A DNA stretch of 64,000 nucleotides from Kiritimatiellia bacterium (GCA_027858965.1 JAQIBS010000088.1:1-64000), one strand, 5' to 3'. Counted from the stretch's first letter, positions 44,601-52,518 are shown. Translations and numbers: made by a program. The notes: generated by a model not told the origin, from the sequence alone.

Positions 44601-46148
44601 CTGATCAAACGTGGACCGGGAGTGTTTGAACTTTCCGTCTCCGGCACTGCCAACAAACTTTCGGTCGGCAACGGCATGGCGTTCAACAACACGGTTCAAA
44701 ATACGGATCTCATCTTCCCTGACAACGGTGATTCTCCAACGGATGGTTACACCGGTTTCACGGTGGCAGAGGGAATCTTCCGAGTGACCGGCACAGCGGA
44801 TTCCGTCACACGCATCGAAAATGTCGCAACAATCGGCGCCCGCACCACCCAGGGCACGGTAAGCCCTGCGCTTGAGATTGACGGCGGCACAGTCTATCTG
44901 GGCGGTGGCAGCATGCACTCCTACATCGGTGCGTACACCGCTGCCGGTTCAGTAATGACCAACCCGGCCCTGCGCGTCACCGGTGGAGCCACGCTCCATG
45001 CAAATTCACTGCACTTCGGCTACGGGGCATCGACACCGGTTTCACCTGAATTTCTAGTTGACGATGCCAATGCTGATATCTACTGGACAGTCGAGCTAGC
45101 TAATCAGAGCAGCGGCACAAGTTTCACCACCATCAGGAATGGCGGAGTGCTCTCTACCACAGCCAATGATATCATTGCTCATAACCGCTTCAACCTGCTG
45201 ATCGAGGGCGGCACCGTAACGGTCCTGAACCCGAGCAGCCGGTTCAGCTTCTACGGCAACGCGGGCGGCACGATCGAGTTGACCAACAATGGCAGACTTG
45301 CCGTACCGAAAATCAACATGGAGAGCAGTCAAGGTGTGACACTGGCCTTCGACAACGGCACCTACCAGCCCACAATCGACGGCATGCTGATCTTCCGCAA
45401 TGATGATAAGCACACCGTCGACATCCGCAGCGGAGGCGCCGTGTTCGAAGTCAACGCCGGAGTAACCTATACCGTAGCACGTCCGTTAACCGGTATCGGC
45501 GGAGTAACCAAAACCGGCACAGGTACATTAATCTACAGTGAGACACTGCAGGATAATGGAGCTACCTCTAACAAGACCGATCTGATCGCCGGCAACTACG
45601 AAGGTCCAACTCTCGTCTCTGCCGGAACACTGATTGTCAGCAACAGCACCATCCGCACAGATGCTCAGGTGACAGTTTCAGCAGGAGCCACGCTCGACCT
45701 GAGCGACAGCAACGTTATGTTGGACACACTTGCAGGTAATGGAACTGTTAACAGCGGAACGCTCTCGGCCAACACCATCTCACCGGGGATGAGCGCTGAT
45801 GACATCGGCGCACTGACAGTTGATTCACTGGCCTTTAACAGCGACTCTTTCATCTGTGATTTAACTCAGGAGGAGGATGGCAACGTTACAACCAACGACA
45901 CCATCACTGTGACCGGTACACTCACCGGTGCAGGCTTGGTTGACTTCGGGCGCACATCCATTGATGCAATGACCCTCCCCTGCACCGTTGATATTATGTA
46001 CTACAATCCTGTCAACGGCACCCCTGTTGTTTCAGGATGGAAGGTCCACAACACAGGAGTAAACGCCAGCTCCGGCGAATTCACGGCCGTCGATGGTATT
46101 ATCAGCGTCACCGTAGGTTATGGCGGAACTGTCCTCATGATCCAATAA
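41646..46148 (+). CDS. Giant exported autotransporter-associated beta-strand repeat protein (1500 aa)
   Basis: A signal peptide (LLGLVSLLATASAFG) is followed by the GGGSDTLFSNGDNWDGAVP opening seen in many PVC surface proteins. A second such opening occurs in the middle (RAWDGDSGSAWNTAGNWTGDIVPQ, about 775). Repeats of the form GGTGTVNVISG, HLTLAGGTTQF and GNGGITKSGSGQLTLSAPNTFRGITTVNGG (TIGR02601 type) fill most of the length and predict a long beta-helix. No autotransporter barrel is visible. The protein ends in GYGGTVLMIQ, close to the ends of the 615-aa and 439-aa exported proteins. The start at 41646 is an ATG directly after an in-frame GTG. Confidence 0.85.
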   Translation: MNRQLLGLVSLLATASAFGTNWTGGGSDTLFSNGDNWDGAVPLQGESSTFSIAGPYAVTFPAEGYTDKSVTEVSISSGIVSFDTLGTWWLKPAVSTWGNPTFRLNGGGHTFNIESVNNAKPQMLMSNALFTAATYGGVVTNTLHSGLLNFYDPDGTPSDNKVVIGHNDSLDQTLILKEGSSSRWNVLEFRAKGPRNLIRIEGGTHEVFNVLDIANQNKAGRTGTVYIAGGELITHYYSHIGANKSQLGQVIIATNGLWTANQTPEIGGTGVGEVNLVGGTLAMGPDNIDLSVGHNNGGTGTVNVISGNLNANNYQTLVGNGSTAVGHFNVSGGNVATKYCHVAKNSGSTGTVTMTGGSWINSGNGQMGSSGVATMTVSGGSLTWNDWLMVGAGASSVGHLTLAGGTTQFSDIMPGFYGGDGTVDVTGGNHRYNRIRLGGATSCVRSLFRISGGTNSFYGGDGITVGAQSQGELIISGGENDSTSIRLGQSASTDAKLSSLTVSGGVTRLGTINVADNLNNSGLLILNGGVFAANQIRGWAGAAVKGGNGQALLEADGGTARARQANTAFITDLDSATLGVNGLTIDTAGFDVTIPQIFSNQTAVSGLLIKTGEGTLTLSGANKHDTTVAAGGTLTLSANDRLDGSLVVTNNGTFSTVGTVDTVTLQTLTVGDAEKTGWLAVDNADTIIITDASGLSMPFAKLIVSSPATDGAYTLFTCAGNVPASVLQNTEVGNPVVGKVYTLSAVYTAGPDTTDLILTIQDKSSFVITERAWDGDSGSAWNTAGNWTGDIVPQAGEAAVLPQAPVNKSITTTAGATAGVLQFNAMSSYTLGGTDALTLDNDGRFGEINATAGVHEVSAPLALPRTLLAVSDDGASVTLSGAVTGNGGITKSGSGQLTLSAPNTFRGITTVNGGRLTLADSDSFGDATSDRENLVLQSGTLQYSGSTASQVRGFTLAADTPTNAVILDVQDNLILSGQPWANAGALIKRGPGVFELSVSGTANKLSVGNGMAFNNTVQNTDLIFPDNGDSPTDGYTGFTVAEGIFRVTGTADSVTRIENVATIGARTTQGTVSPALEIDGGTVYLGGGSMHSYIGAYTAAGSVMTNPALRVTGGATLHANSLHFGYGASTPVSPEFLVDDANADIYWTVELANQSSGTSFTTIRNGGVLSTTANDIIAHNRFNLLIEGGTVTVLNPSSRFSFYGNAGGTIELTNNGRLAVPKINMESSQGVTLAFDNGTYQPTIDGMLIFRNDDKHTVDIRSGGAVFEVNAGVTYTVARPLTGIGGVTKTGTGTLIYSETLQDNGATSNKTDLIAGNYEGPTLVSAGTLIVSNSTIRTDAQVTVSAGATLDLSDSNVMLDTLAGNGTVNSGTLSANTISPGMSADDIGALTVDSLAFNSDSFICDLTQEEDGNVTTNDTITVTGTLTGAGLVDFGRTSIDAMTLPCTVDIMYYNPVNGTPVVSGWKVHNTGVNASSGEFTAVDGIISVTVGYGGTVLMIQ

Positions 46149-46171
46149 CAGACACAGATTCACACAACTTT

Positions 46172-46206
46172 AAGGGGCGCAGTCTCATTGAGACGCGCCC
46201 CTTTTT
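46172..46206 (+). terminator. Strong Rho-independent terminator
   Basis: aaggggcgc and gcgcccctt flank an inner gtctc/gagac pairing around attg, followed by a run of five Ts. It ends the 1500-aa gene and also separates it from the converging amidohydrolase gene. Confidence 0.92.
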
Positions 46207-46304
46207 CTTCATCAGATATCGAATACACTGTACTCTGATCAAGCTCTTTAATTAACCGGATAAGCGAGGGAACATTACGCCTTTTGTCAACAATAAGTAG
46301 CAGT

Positions 46305-47324
46305 TCAAACAGTTTGTCTCAGTCCAAGAAGGAAATTCTTCACACAGTCTCCTAAAACATCAATATTGTAGCCACCTTCCTGGCATACTAATGTGGGTAT
46401 TGCCAGCGACTGAAACAGTTGACCCATTACAAAGTAATCTTCCGTGCGAAGCTTGAAGCCACCAATAGGGTCCGCCTCATGCGTATCGAAACCTGCGGCA
46501 ATAATAAGATATGCAGGATTAAACTCACGGATTTTATTAAGTATGTGATCTAAAGCCTGGCTGTATTGTTCTAATTGCGTACCCTTGGGCAAAGGTTCAT
46601 TATGATTTGTACCAATCGCCTGACCTTTACCTTTTTCGTCGGCATAGCCCCAGAAGTAGGGGTATTCATCTTCAGGATCACCATGAATAGATGCCGTCAA
46701 TACAGACTTCATATCATCAAAAAACTCCTGTGTTCCATTTCCATGATGATAATCTATATCGACTATCGCTACTCGACCTTCAGGTAATAAATACTCGGCC
46801 GCAGTCGCGACATTATTAAAGTAGCAATAACCGCCAAACACACGGGGCCCTGCATGATGTCCGGAGGGTCGGCACAGGGCATAGACTGTTTTTTCATGGC
46901 CATCGCGGATTAATTCAGCGCCGGTTAATGCCGTTTCAGCAGAGGCACGTGCAACTTCATAGGTCTTTCTTTTAATGGGCGTAACGGCATCGGTACACCA
47001 TATCCCTCCCCAGAGTGGCGAATCAGATCTTTTTCTGCGATGGGCACCCTCGCCAGGGAAAAGATCAGGATAAAACTCCTCCTCATCGTTTGGCAAACTT
47101 AATGATGTATTCCTGATATAATCGTGATAGGGGTGGAGTCGGGTGATTAGTCTTTCAGGAAAGGGCTTTGCTGTAAGAAATTCAAATCGTTCATCGGCGT
47201 GAAGGGATTTCTTAATAGCTTCAACGCGTTGGGGCGTATCTTTTACTTCGTACGTGTCCGGTCCAAGTTGATACTTCCAATATGGATTGTGCTGACTGTC
47301 GTTATATTTCTCAATTACTTTCAT
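46305..47324 (-). CDS. Acetylpolyamine amidohydrolase-like (HDAC superfamily) deacetylase
   Basis: 339 aa, with the arginase/deacetylase fold of histone deacetylases and AphA-type acetylpolyamine amidohydrolases. In numbering from the longer frame: the catalytic tandem histidines are H161-H162 in RPSGHHAG; zinc ligands are D196 and H198 in VDIDYHHGNG and D285 in GFDTHEADP; the transition-state Tyr is Y324 in EGGYN. The substrate loop SPLWGGIWCTDAVTPI and the FGGYCYFNN segment fit AphA-like enzymes better than protein deacetylases. The start at 47324 has a GGAAG SD; an upstream ATG at 47339 does not. It overlaps the end of the ATP-grasp/P1 fusion by 14 bases, so the two are translationally coupled. 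Its substrate may be an acylated polyamine. Confidence 0.88.
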   Translation of the reverse strand: MKVIEKYNDSQHNPYWKYQLGPDTYEVKDTPQRVEAIKKSLHADERFEFLTAKPFPERLITRLHPYHDYIRNTSLSLPNDEEEFYPDLFPGEGAHRRKRSDSPLWGGIWCTDAVTPIKRKTYEVARASAETALTGAELIRDGHEKTVYALCRPSGHHAGPRVFGGYCYFNNVATAAEYLLPEGRVAIVDIDYHHGNGTQEFFDDMKSVLTASIHGDPEDEYPYFWGYADEKGKGQAIGTNHNEPLPKGTQLEQYSQALDHILNKIREFNPAYLIIAAGFDTHEADPIGGFKLRTEDYFVMGQLFQSLAIPTLVCQEGGYNIDVLGDCVKNFLLGLRQTV

Positions 47325-49467
47325 GGATTGTTCTTCCATTTTTCAATAGTTCGATAATGCGTTGGTGTGGAACTGGCGGACACCAGCGTTGCTCACGTCC
47401 ATTCATTCCATTAGAACAGCAAATTGCATTCAAAACGGCCTCTTCGGTTGCTTCGATCACAGCTTCATAAACCAGGTTTATATGAGAATCGGAAATACAT
47501 TTTAAAGTTAAAAGCTTACTGCTGGTGGTGGGTTGCCGAGGCTTACGGTTACCAGTACTGAAAGCAATTATGATTTCACCACTGGTTGAGGCAGCATAAG
47601 AACCTGTTCGGCCAAGACCAAGCGCAGCCCGTTTGGCCACACGATTAAGTTGGCTGGTAATGAGTGGGAGATCAGTGGCAACCACAACGATGATTGATCC
47701 CTCTGACACCCCCCGACGTCCTGTCGGATCGGATTCCTCGTTCAGTTGTCTGCCAACAACGGCTCCATCTACAGTAAGATTATGCATCTTCCCGAAGTTT
47801 GAAAGCACAAGCACTCCAACGGTAAATGCATCGTTTTCTGAAAGGTCTAATATTCGGGAAGAAGTACCTATTCCACCGGCAAAGTCAAAAGTTGTCATTC
47901 CTGTACCAGCCCCAACTGAGCCTTGCATTACCGGTCCGGATACCGCCGCCTTGATAGCCTTGATGGTGTCTTGTGCTGAACAGGTTCCAACTCTTATATC
48001 ATTTAGAAAAGAGTCGTCGGCTTCGCCAACTACAGGTAGAACCACATCGGTTTCGGTTCCAAGAAGAGGGTACTTTTTAATCATCTGGTTGACAACGCCA
48101 TCATGTACCCGGCCAATTGAATGGGAATTTGTGAGAAGAATTGGAGTTTCCAGCCAACCTGTTTCCATAACCTGGGTAAGTCCAGCCATCTCTCCAACAC
48201 CGTTGAGGATAAAGCCACCGGCGACAATCCGATTGGCATAAGCCTGTCCAGCGGGCATAATGGCTGTAACACCAGTACGTATGCAACTGACCCCACTCCC
48301 TCCAGGAAGGGGAACACCATCTTCTATCCTAGAAAAGTGGCCCACACGAACGCCCTTAATATCTGTAATCGCATTATAAATTCCCGGGCGCATCCGTCCA
48401 ATCTGGATCCCCAGTTCTCTGGCAGTAGGTCGTGAGACACCTGATGTAATTTCACCGTTGTTGGGCTTCTTCACCGATCTGGTCGCCAAGCCGTATCGGC
48501 GAGCGGCAGAGCGAATGATCAACCGCATAATATCCCGGGGTTCGAGTCCACGCGATTTGGCCGCCATGATAAGAGATGCATTTGGATGAAGACTTGGCAA
48601 CGGATTAAGTTCAATAAAATAAGGTTTCCCGTTTGTATGTAATCGGATATCCACCCGGCCAAAATCAGGGCAGGACATGATATCGAAAACCGCACGGGCC
48701 ATTTTAACAACGGCTGTTTTCTCCTGGGAGTTAAGACTGGCAGGACAAACAACATTAACTGATTTTGCAGCTTCTCCTCCCTGTTTCATGTCGTAATCAT
48801 ATACATTGTATTTGCCATCAATCTTGTCCATGTCAAAAGTGTGTTCAACGATATCAAGTAATTTACCAGGAAAGCTTTCAAGGAAGGGAACACTAAGTTC
48901 TCGGCCGCCTATAAATTCCTCAACAACAAGACCTGAGGGATAATGCCTTAATAATTTGTTTATTCTTGCCTGGGCCTGATCATGTGATTCAACAACTGAA
49001 TCCTGTGTAATGCCTTTGCTTGACCCCTCAGAATTCGGCTTGATTATGAGGGGATATTGTAAATTACCGGGAAGCTTTTTTTCCTTCTCTGTAATCAAAA
49101 CACCTTTAGGGATGTTGATTCCGTGCGATGCCAAGACAGTTTTAGCAAGATGCTTATCAAGATTGAGATGAAGCAGTGATGCGTTTCCGCCAATGAAAGG
49201 AATGCCCATCTGCTCGTACAACCCGGGATAGAATGCCTCACGGGAACTGCCGATCGTACCCTCTGCCAGATTGAATATGAGATCAGGTTCACTTTCGATA
49301 AGGCGATCAATCACATCATTTGGTTTACCCGAAACCTCAACTTCCGTAACTTTATGGTGAAGACTGTTAATAGCACCGGATATCCGGCTGATGTCCGCCT
49401 TTGTGAGGAGTTCCGCAGTAGCTTCCGTATCATCCCTTCGAAGATTATATGCAATTGTAATTCTCAT
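47311..49467 (-). CDS. ATP-grasp ligase fused to a DmpA/P1-family peptidase
   Basis: 718 aa with two enzyme domains. Residues 1 to about 330 form a D-Ala-D-Ala-ligase-like ATP-grasp module: FNLAEGTIGSSREAFYPGLYEQMGIPFIGG, LIIKPNSEGSSKGI (ATP lysine and Gly-rich loop) and FGRVDIRLHTNGKPYFIELNPLPSLHP (metal-binding Asp, Glu and Asn). From about 345 to 718 is a P1 (DmpA/BapA) peptidase: GVRVGHFS, GGFILNGVGEMAGL, NSHSIGRVHDGV, GSVGAGTGM, and EGSIIVVVATDLPL. In that family the chain self-cleaves at Gly-Ser; here that is G590/S591, releasing a 128-residue beta chain, as in DmpA. A ligase and an amide hydrolase in one protein recall bifunctional glutathionylspermidine synthetase/amidase, which is unrelated in sequence. 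It overlaps the amidohydrolase. Confidence 0.88.
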   Translation of the reverse strand: MRITIAYNLRRDDTEATAELLTKADISRISGAINSLHHKVTEVEVSGKPNDVIDRLIESEPDLIFNLAEGTIGSSREAFYPGLYEQMGIPFIGGNASLLHLNLDKHLAKTVLASHGINIPKGVLITEKEKKLPGNLQYPLIIKPNSEGSSKGITQDSVVESHDQAQARINKLLRHYPSGLVVEEFIGGRELSVPFLESFPGKLLDIVEHTFDMDKIDGKYNVYDYDMKQGGEAAKSVNVVCPASLNSQEKTAVVKMARAVFDIMSCPDFGRVDIRLHTNGKPYFIELNPLPSLHPNASLIMAAKSRGLEPRDIMRLIIRSAARRYGLATRSVKKPNNGEITSGVSRPTARELGIQIGRMRPGIYNAITDIKGVRVGHFSRIEDGVPLPGGSGVSCIRTGVTAIMPAGQAYANRIVAGGFILNGVGEMAGLTQVMETGWLETPILLTNSHSIGRVHDGVVNQMIKKYPLLGTETDVVLPVVGEADDSFLNDIRVGTCSAQDTIKAIKAAVSGPVMQGSVGAGTGMTTFDFAGGIGTSSRILDLSENDAFTVGVLVLSNFGKMHNLTVDGAVVGRQLNEESDPTGRRGVSEGSIIVVVATDLPLITSQLNRVAKRAALGLGRTGSYAASTSGEIIIAFSTGNRKPRQPTTSSKLLTLKCISDSHINLVYEAVIEATEEAVLNAICCSNGMNGREQRWCPPVPHQRIIELLKNGRTIHESN

Positions 49468-49574
49468 TGCTCAACATCCTTTTTATTAATACTGATTCAC
49501 AGACTTAAAGTATAACACGCTGGATAATGATTTTGATATTAGTAAATATGCCGGCGGCTCCGCTTTTTATCCCT

Positions 49575-49807
49575 TCAATCCATATTCTCACTACCCAGAT
49601 CTGCGAGGATCGCTTTTGCATTCGCAAACTGCGCATCATCAAGCACCCAGATTTCAGGCAACGCAAAGTTCATCGGCCCGAATAACCCTGCAGCAGCCCC
49701 CCGGCGGATAACTCATTTTGAATGTAGCATTTGATGCCTTCACCCTCAAGTCTGACCTTCAGGTAATCGCAGCGCATCTGGTTTGGTTCTGTGATCCGTT
49801 TCTGCAT
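49575..49807 (-). pseudogene. Frameshifted DUF2007 (signal-transducing) protein gene
   Basis: From an ATG at 49807, preceded by GGAGG, the frame reads MQKRITEPNQMRCDYL, then EGEGIKCYIQNELSAGGLLQ, and meets a stop at 49670 after 45 residues. In another frame the sequence continues as FGPMNFALPEIWVLDDA and AILADLGSENMD, ending with a stop at 49575. The two pieces together have the layout of a DUF2007 protein (LE.EGI.C.I.NE... then PE.WVLDDAQF). The total, 233 bases, is not a multiple of three, so one indel separates them. It lies at or after a run of six Cs (49697-49702 on the plus strand), a likely place for slippage or a sequencing error. Confidence 0.75.
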
Positions 49808-49890
49808 AATCCTCCGTGCTCAATACCCACATTCAGACTTTTTTCAAACCGCAGGTTTGGCAAACACACTGCGGTGTTTGGTTAGGCTGT

Positions 49891-50403
49891 CTATTTCTGT
49901 GTGGGTGCCGCCGGTTTCGTTTTCATCATTTCTTCCATCATGGCTTGAATCTTCGGCATGACCTTAACCATCATTTTCTGACTCATCTCCATAGACCGTT
50001 TCATCAGCTCAGGTTGTTTGGCTGTGAACGCCTGCCCCGCTGGGGTTTTATAGAAGGCGATAATGCCTTTCATCTCGTCCAAGGTAAAGGTCTCGGCGTA
50101 GAGGGCGATGTACTCCTCCTTCATGTTGTCCCAACTGAGTTCCTCAAATATCATATCCATCATTTTTTCTGACTTGCTCGACACATTGGATGGCATATTT
50201 GTTTGCCCCATCGCCTGATTCATCTTCTCTTTCTGCGCCGGGATCATCTGTTTGATCATCTCAAATGATTTTCCTATAGACTCCGGCATGTTCATCACAT
50301 TCAGAAGTTCCTCTGCCATAGCACGCCGCGACACCTCCTGTGCATTGGCCCCCACCACACTTAACATTAAAGCGACCGCAATCAACGTCATCATCTTTTT
50401 CAT
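49891..50403 (-). CDS. Exported DUF2059 protein
   Basis: 170 aa. The signal peptide ends near VGANA, and the rest is helical with many Met residues. The C-terminal part has the family pattern YAETFTLDEMKGIIAFYKTPAGQAFTAKQPELMKRSM. DUF2059 proteins are small exported helical proteins of unknown function. It is followed by hairpins but no clear T run. The SD is aaggaac. Confidence 0.85.
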   Translation of the reverse strand: MKKMMTLIAVALMLSVVGANAQEVSRRAMAEELLNVMNMPESIGKSFEMIKQMIPAQKEKMNQAMGQTNMPSNVSSKSEKMMDMIFEELSWDNMKEEYIALYAETFTLDEMKGIIAFYKTPAGQAFTAKQPELMKRSMEMSQKMMVKVMPKIQAMMEEMMKTKPAAPTQK

Positions 50404-50647
50404 AACTGGTTCCTTTTTTTTGTTTGTTTAACTTATGCATTTAATCCTGATGTGAGATTGCCTGCACAGGGCATCCCTCTTCCGCAGACAGAGCGGCTGA
50501 CTGAAACTAAGATAGCCCCTGTCCTATTCCGAGAAGCAAAGACTCATCTCTGTGCCACCGCTGTGCCTCGGCATAGTGCCGTGACTGCGGTACGAAGCCG
50601 GGTGCCTCTGTGTTAAAATCATTTCTTTCTGTTTTTAACGTTGCGAA

Positions 50648-51097
50648 TCAGCGGCGCGGTTTACCGCGTATGCTGGATTTGTCTTGTTCGATTCTTCGTG
50701 TTTCATGCAGAACGATGGGCAGGTGCTTGGCGAAGAGGGAAAAGTCTTTGTCGGTCGTATAGATTGCAAGCTGCCTTCTCACAGCAACAGCGCAGATGAG
50801 AAAGTCTGTACTGGAACCCTGGATGCCCTTAGTGCGGCAAACATTGAAGAACTTGGCTGCCGTGACGTAGTCATCTACCATGAGCAGGATGTCTGGAAAA
50901 GCGGCAATGTGTTTCTCCAGTCTCTCGAATTGGACGGTTTCACGGAGACCGGACAGTAGTTCCTGCCTAATAGGGCCGATAATATCTACGCGATGTTCTG
51001 CAATCAGACAACGAAATTCACGCACAATGGCCGACTCAACCCTGTTCGCGCGACGGAGCGCTTCAGACCAGACACTTGTGTCAACTAGAATCCTCAT
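50648..51097 (-). CDS. vapC: VapC-type PIN-domain toxin
   Basis: 149 aa, the size of VapC toxins, which cleave tRNA, rRNA or mRNA. PIN-domain acids are visible: D6 in RILVDTSVW, E46 in GPIRQELLSG, D98 in SSTDFLICA and D116/D118 in YTTDKDF. Residues QELLSG and STDFLICAVA are typical for VapC. Its start overlaps the antitoxin stop by 4 bases (ATGA), the usual antitoxin-first arrangement. The last 15 residues are basic and variable. Confidence 0.93.
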   Translation of the reverse strand: MRILVDTSVWSEALRRANRVESAIVREFRCLIAEHRVDIIGPIRQELLSGLRETVQFERLEKHIAAFPDILLMVDDYVTAAKFFNVCRTKGIQGSSTDFLICAVAVRRQLAIYTTDKDFSLFAKHLPIVLHETRRIEQDKSSIRGKPRR

Positions 51098-51294
51098 GCC
51101 CTGGCCCGTTGCTTCTTGTAGTCGTACGTAGGGTCGAATTCCATCGAACCGAATAGCGAAAGGATATTATCCTGTTCAAGATGGTGAATGTAAGCAGTTA
51201 AAGCCTTCGTCACTGCCGCCTTTTTCGTGCGGTGATGCCCGAGTTTCACGGCACGTGTGATCAGTTTGTCATCTATCTGTAAGTTTGTTGCCAT
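51094..51294 (-). CDS. vapB: VapB-type antitoxin
   Basis: 66 aa. The N-terminal TNLQIDDKLITRAVKLGHHRTKKAAVTKALTAYIHH is a MetJ/Arc (ribbon-helix-helix) DNA-binding domain of the type paired with VapC. The C-terminal FGSMEFDPTYDYKKQR should occupy the toxin active site. The start at 51294 has a GAGGAAA SD and is preferred to 51321. It is first in the operon and lies just below an operator-like inverted repeat. Confidence 0.9.
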   Translation of the reverse strand: MATNLQIDDKLITRAVKLGHHRTKKAAVTKALTAYIHHLEQDNILSLFGSMEFDPTYDYKKQRARA

Positions 51295-51305
51295 TTCTAT
51301 TTCCT

Positions 51306-51343
51306 CCACACATATATTCACACAGATTTATGTGTGGTGTCAA
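51306..51343 (-). promoter_or_regulatory. Promoter and operator of the vapBC pair
   Basis: On the minus strand TTGACA lies at 51343-51338, with a TGAATA-like -10 about 17 bases on. A perfect 9-bp inverted repeat, ccacacata (51306-51314) and tatgtgtgg (51329-51337), sits in and after the spacer. This is where the RHH antitoxin would bind to repress its own operon. Confidence 0.6.
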
Positions 51344-51743
51344 TCGGATATTTTGAGACTCGAACGCTTAGATGAGGGTTCAAAGCATCAGCTTTAATAA
51401 CCTCCATCTGTTTGTTGAGGTAAAAGATTGTTGGTAAAATATAAGATATTATTTTCTGTACCTACCACACTACCACCTTCTTGGCGTCTTTGCGCCTTGG
51501 CGGGAAAAAACCTACCACGCTACCTTCCTTCGTGCTCTCTTGACGGCCATCTTGTCCGGCATAGCTCGTCTGCGTCCGCCAAAGCCTGAAAGGCGACGGA
51601 GGAAGAGCGACGACGGAAGTGCCGCTTTGCGGTACGACGGCTGTTTGTGGTTTAAAAAAGCACAAAAACAACAAGGGCTAGAGCCGCTTTTTCAATTTTT
51701 TTCATAATCCTTCCTGAGAACGCCTGCAACGGCCTTGTTCACA
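51344..51743. other. Intergenic stretch with a long inverted-repeat arm
   Basis: It contains the left arm of the 108-bp inverted repeat and a 51541-51640 segment with ggcatagctcgtctgc and ggaagagcgacgacgg, a type of degenerate repeat common in PVC genomes. An open frame at 51462-51674 is spurious. Confidence 0.55.
51427..51534. repeat. 108-bp inverted repeat, left copy
   Basis: The reverse complement matches 54029-54136 with few differences over 108 bases, including taccacacta, ttggcgtctttgcgccttgg and taccacgcta. The copies enclose about 2.5 kb. Confidence 0.85.
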
Positions 51744-52001
51744 TCATTTATATACATCCTTGCGATGTCCGATTTTAACACCCCATACTGTTAATTCTTC
51801 GTCTTGAATAGAGTATATTATTCGGTATTTTCCTTGGCGCACTCGATAACGCTCCAGCCCCGAAAGTTTCTCGCTCCCAGGTGGTCGGGGATCCTGTGCT
51901 AACGCAGAGATTCGTTGTATAATTCGTTGCAGATCACGCTTGGGGATCTTCTTAAAATCAAATTTAACTGATTTTCGGAAAAAGATGCTATATTTTTCCA
52001 T
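51744..52001 (-). CDS. RelE/ParE-family toxin
   Basis: 85 aa. It shows the RelE-type pattern: KSVKFDFKKIPKRDLQRIIQRISAL, then PPGSEKLSGLERYRVRQGKYRIIYSIQDEELTVWGVKIGHRKDVYK. The C-terminal block with RVRQGKYRIIY and GHRKDVY is typical of toxins that cut mRNA on the ribosome (RelE) or poison gyrase (ParE); which of the two cannot be told. It overlaps the antitoxin by 14 bases, so the two are coupled. Confidence 0.92.
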   Translation of the reverse strand: MEKYSIFFRKSVKFDFKKIPKRDLQRIIQRISALAQDPRPPGSEKLSGLERYRVRQGKYRIIYSIQDEELTVWGVKIGHRKDVYK

Positions 52002-52221
52002 TAGCTTTCAGTCCCTTAAGCATATCTGAATAGCTGATCAAAGGCTCGCTTGCACGTTCGTCGAAAGCCGCCAGATCTTCAGCATCTTCGCTAAGAAGTT
52101 GCCTGACTGCGTCATTTACTAGATCAGAGACAGACCGGGATATTTCAGCGGACTTAATCCGCAGTGCCTGATGCAATGCAGGATCAAAATATATTGTTGA
52201 TCGTTTTGTCATAATTGCCAT
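51988..52221 (-). CDS. Ribbon-helix-helix antitoxin of the RelE/ParE pair
   Basis: 77 aa. The N-terminal STIYFDPALHQALRIKSAEISRSVSDLVNDAVRQLL is a CopG/RHH DNA-binding domain; the C-terminal SDMLKGLKANGKI tail binds the toxin. It starts with ATG at 52221 after a perfect GAGGTGATAAG SD. It precedes and overlaps the toxin gene. Confidence 0.9.
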   Translation of the reverse strand: MAIMTKRSTIYFDPALHQALRIKSAEISRSVSDLVNDAVRQLLSEDAEDLAAFDERASEPLISYSDMLKGLKANGKI

Positions 52222-52244
52222 CTTATCACCTCATTTCTGCAATC

Positions 52245-52273
52245 ACTATGATATCATAACGTTAAAACGTCAA
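52245..52273 (-). promoter_or_regulatory. Promoter and operator of the RHH-RelE pair
   Basis: On the minus strand TTGACG (52273-52268) is 17 bases from CATAGT (52250-52245). Two inverted repeats overlap it: acgtt-aa-aacgt (52259-52270) and the perfect palindrome atgatatcat (52248-52257), suited to autorepression by the RHH antitoxin. Confidence 0.55.
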
Positions 52274-52338
52274 TCGTCATTTATGAACGCCTGCTCAGAG
52301 GGGCGCAACTCAGTTTATGTTAAACATTCCCTATTGTG

Positions 52339-52518
52339 TTTGCCCTGAAAGGGCTTGTCAAACTAGCCCAGGGCAACGCCCTGGGTATATACAGAACAAC
52401 GTATGTGCTCTGAAGGAGCACTTCAATGTTTTTGAGGACCCCTTACAGGGCTCATTTTTGATAATCAGTTACCCCGGACTCTGCCCGGGGCTAAGGTGAG
52501 CAGCCCTTTCAGGGCAAA
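52339..52518. repeat. Nested palindromic element with 17-bp terminal inverted repeats
   Basis: tttgccctgaaagggct (52339-52355) is the exact complement of agccctttcagggcaaa (52502-52518). Within it are further hairpins, cccagggc/gccctggg near 52368 and ccccgg/cccggggc near 52472. No transposase is present, so it is a non-autonomous or structural element. Similar elements in Bacteroidota and Verrucomicrobiota give spurious SPGQRPG-type open frames; the one here is 52317-52499. The 52222-52570 gap holds nothing else. Confidence 0.75.

Noticed and set aside
49845-49890. Possible terminator after the DUF2059 gene
   Set aside because: Two hairpins are present, but on the minus strand they are followed by A residues and not T, so they are not a clear Rho-independent terminator.
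51462-51674. 70-codon frame in the inverted repeat region
   Set aside because: It overlaps the 108-bp repeat and has no SD; the peptide is Arg/Ser/Pro-rich without a family match.
52317-52499. 60-codon frame in the palindromic element
   Set aside because: It lies inside the nested palindrome; SPGQRPG-like peptides are typical of such repeats.
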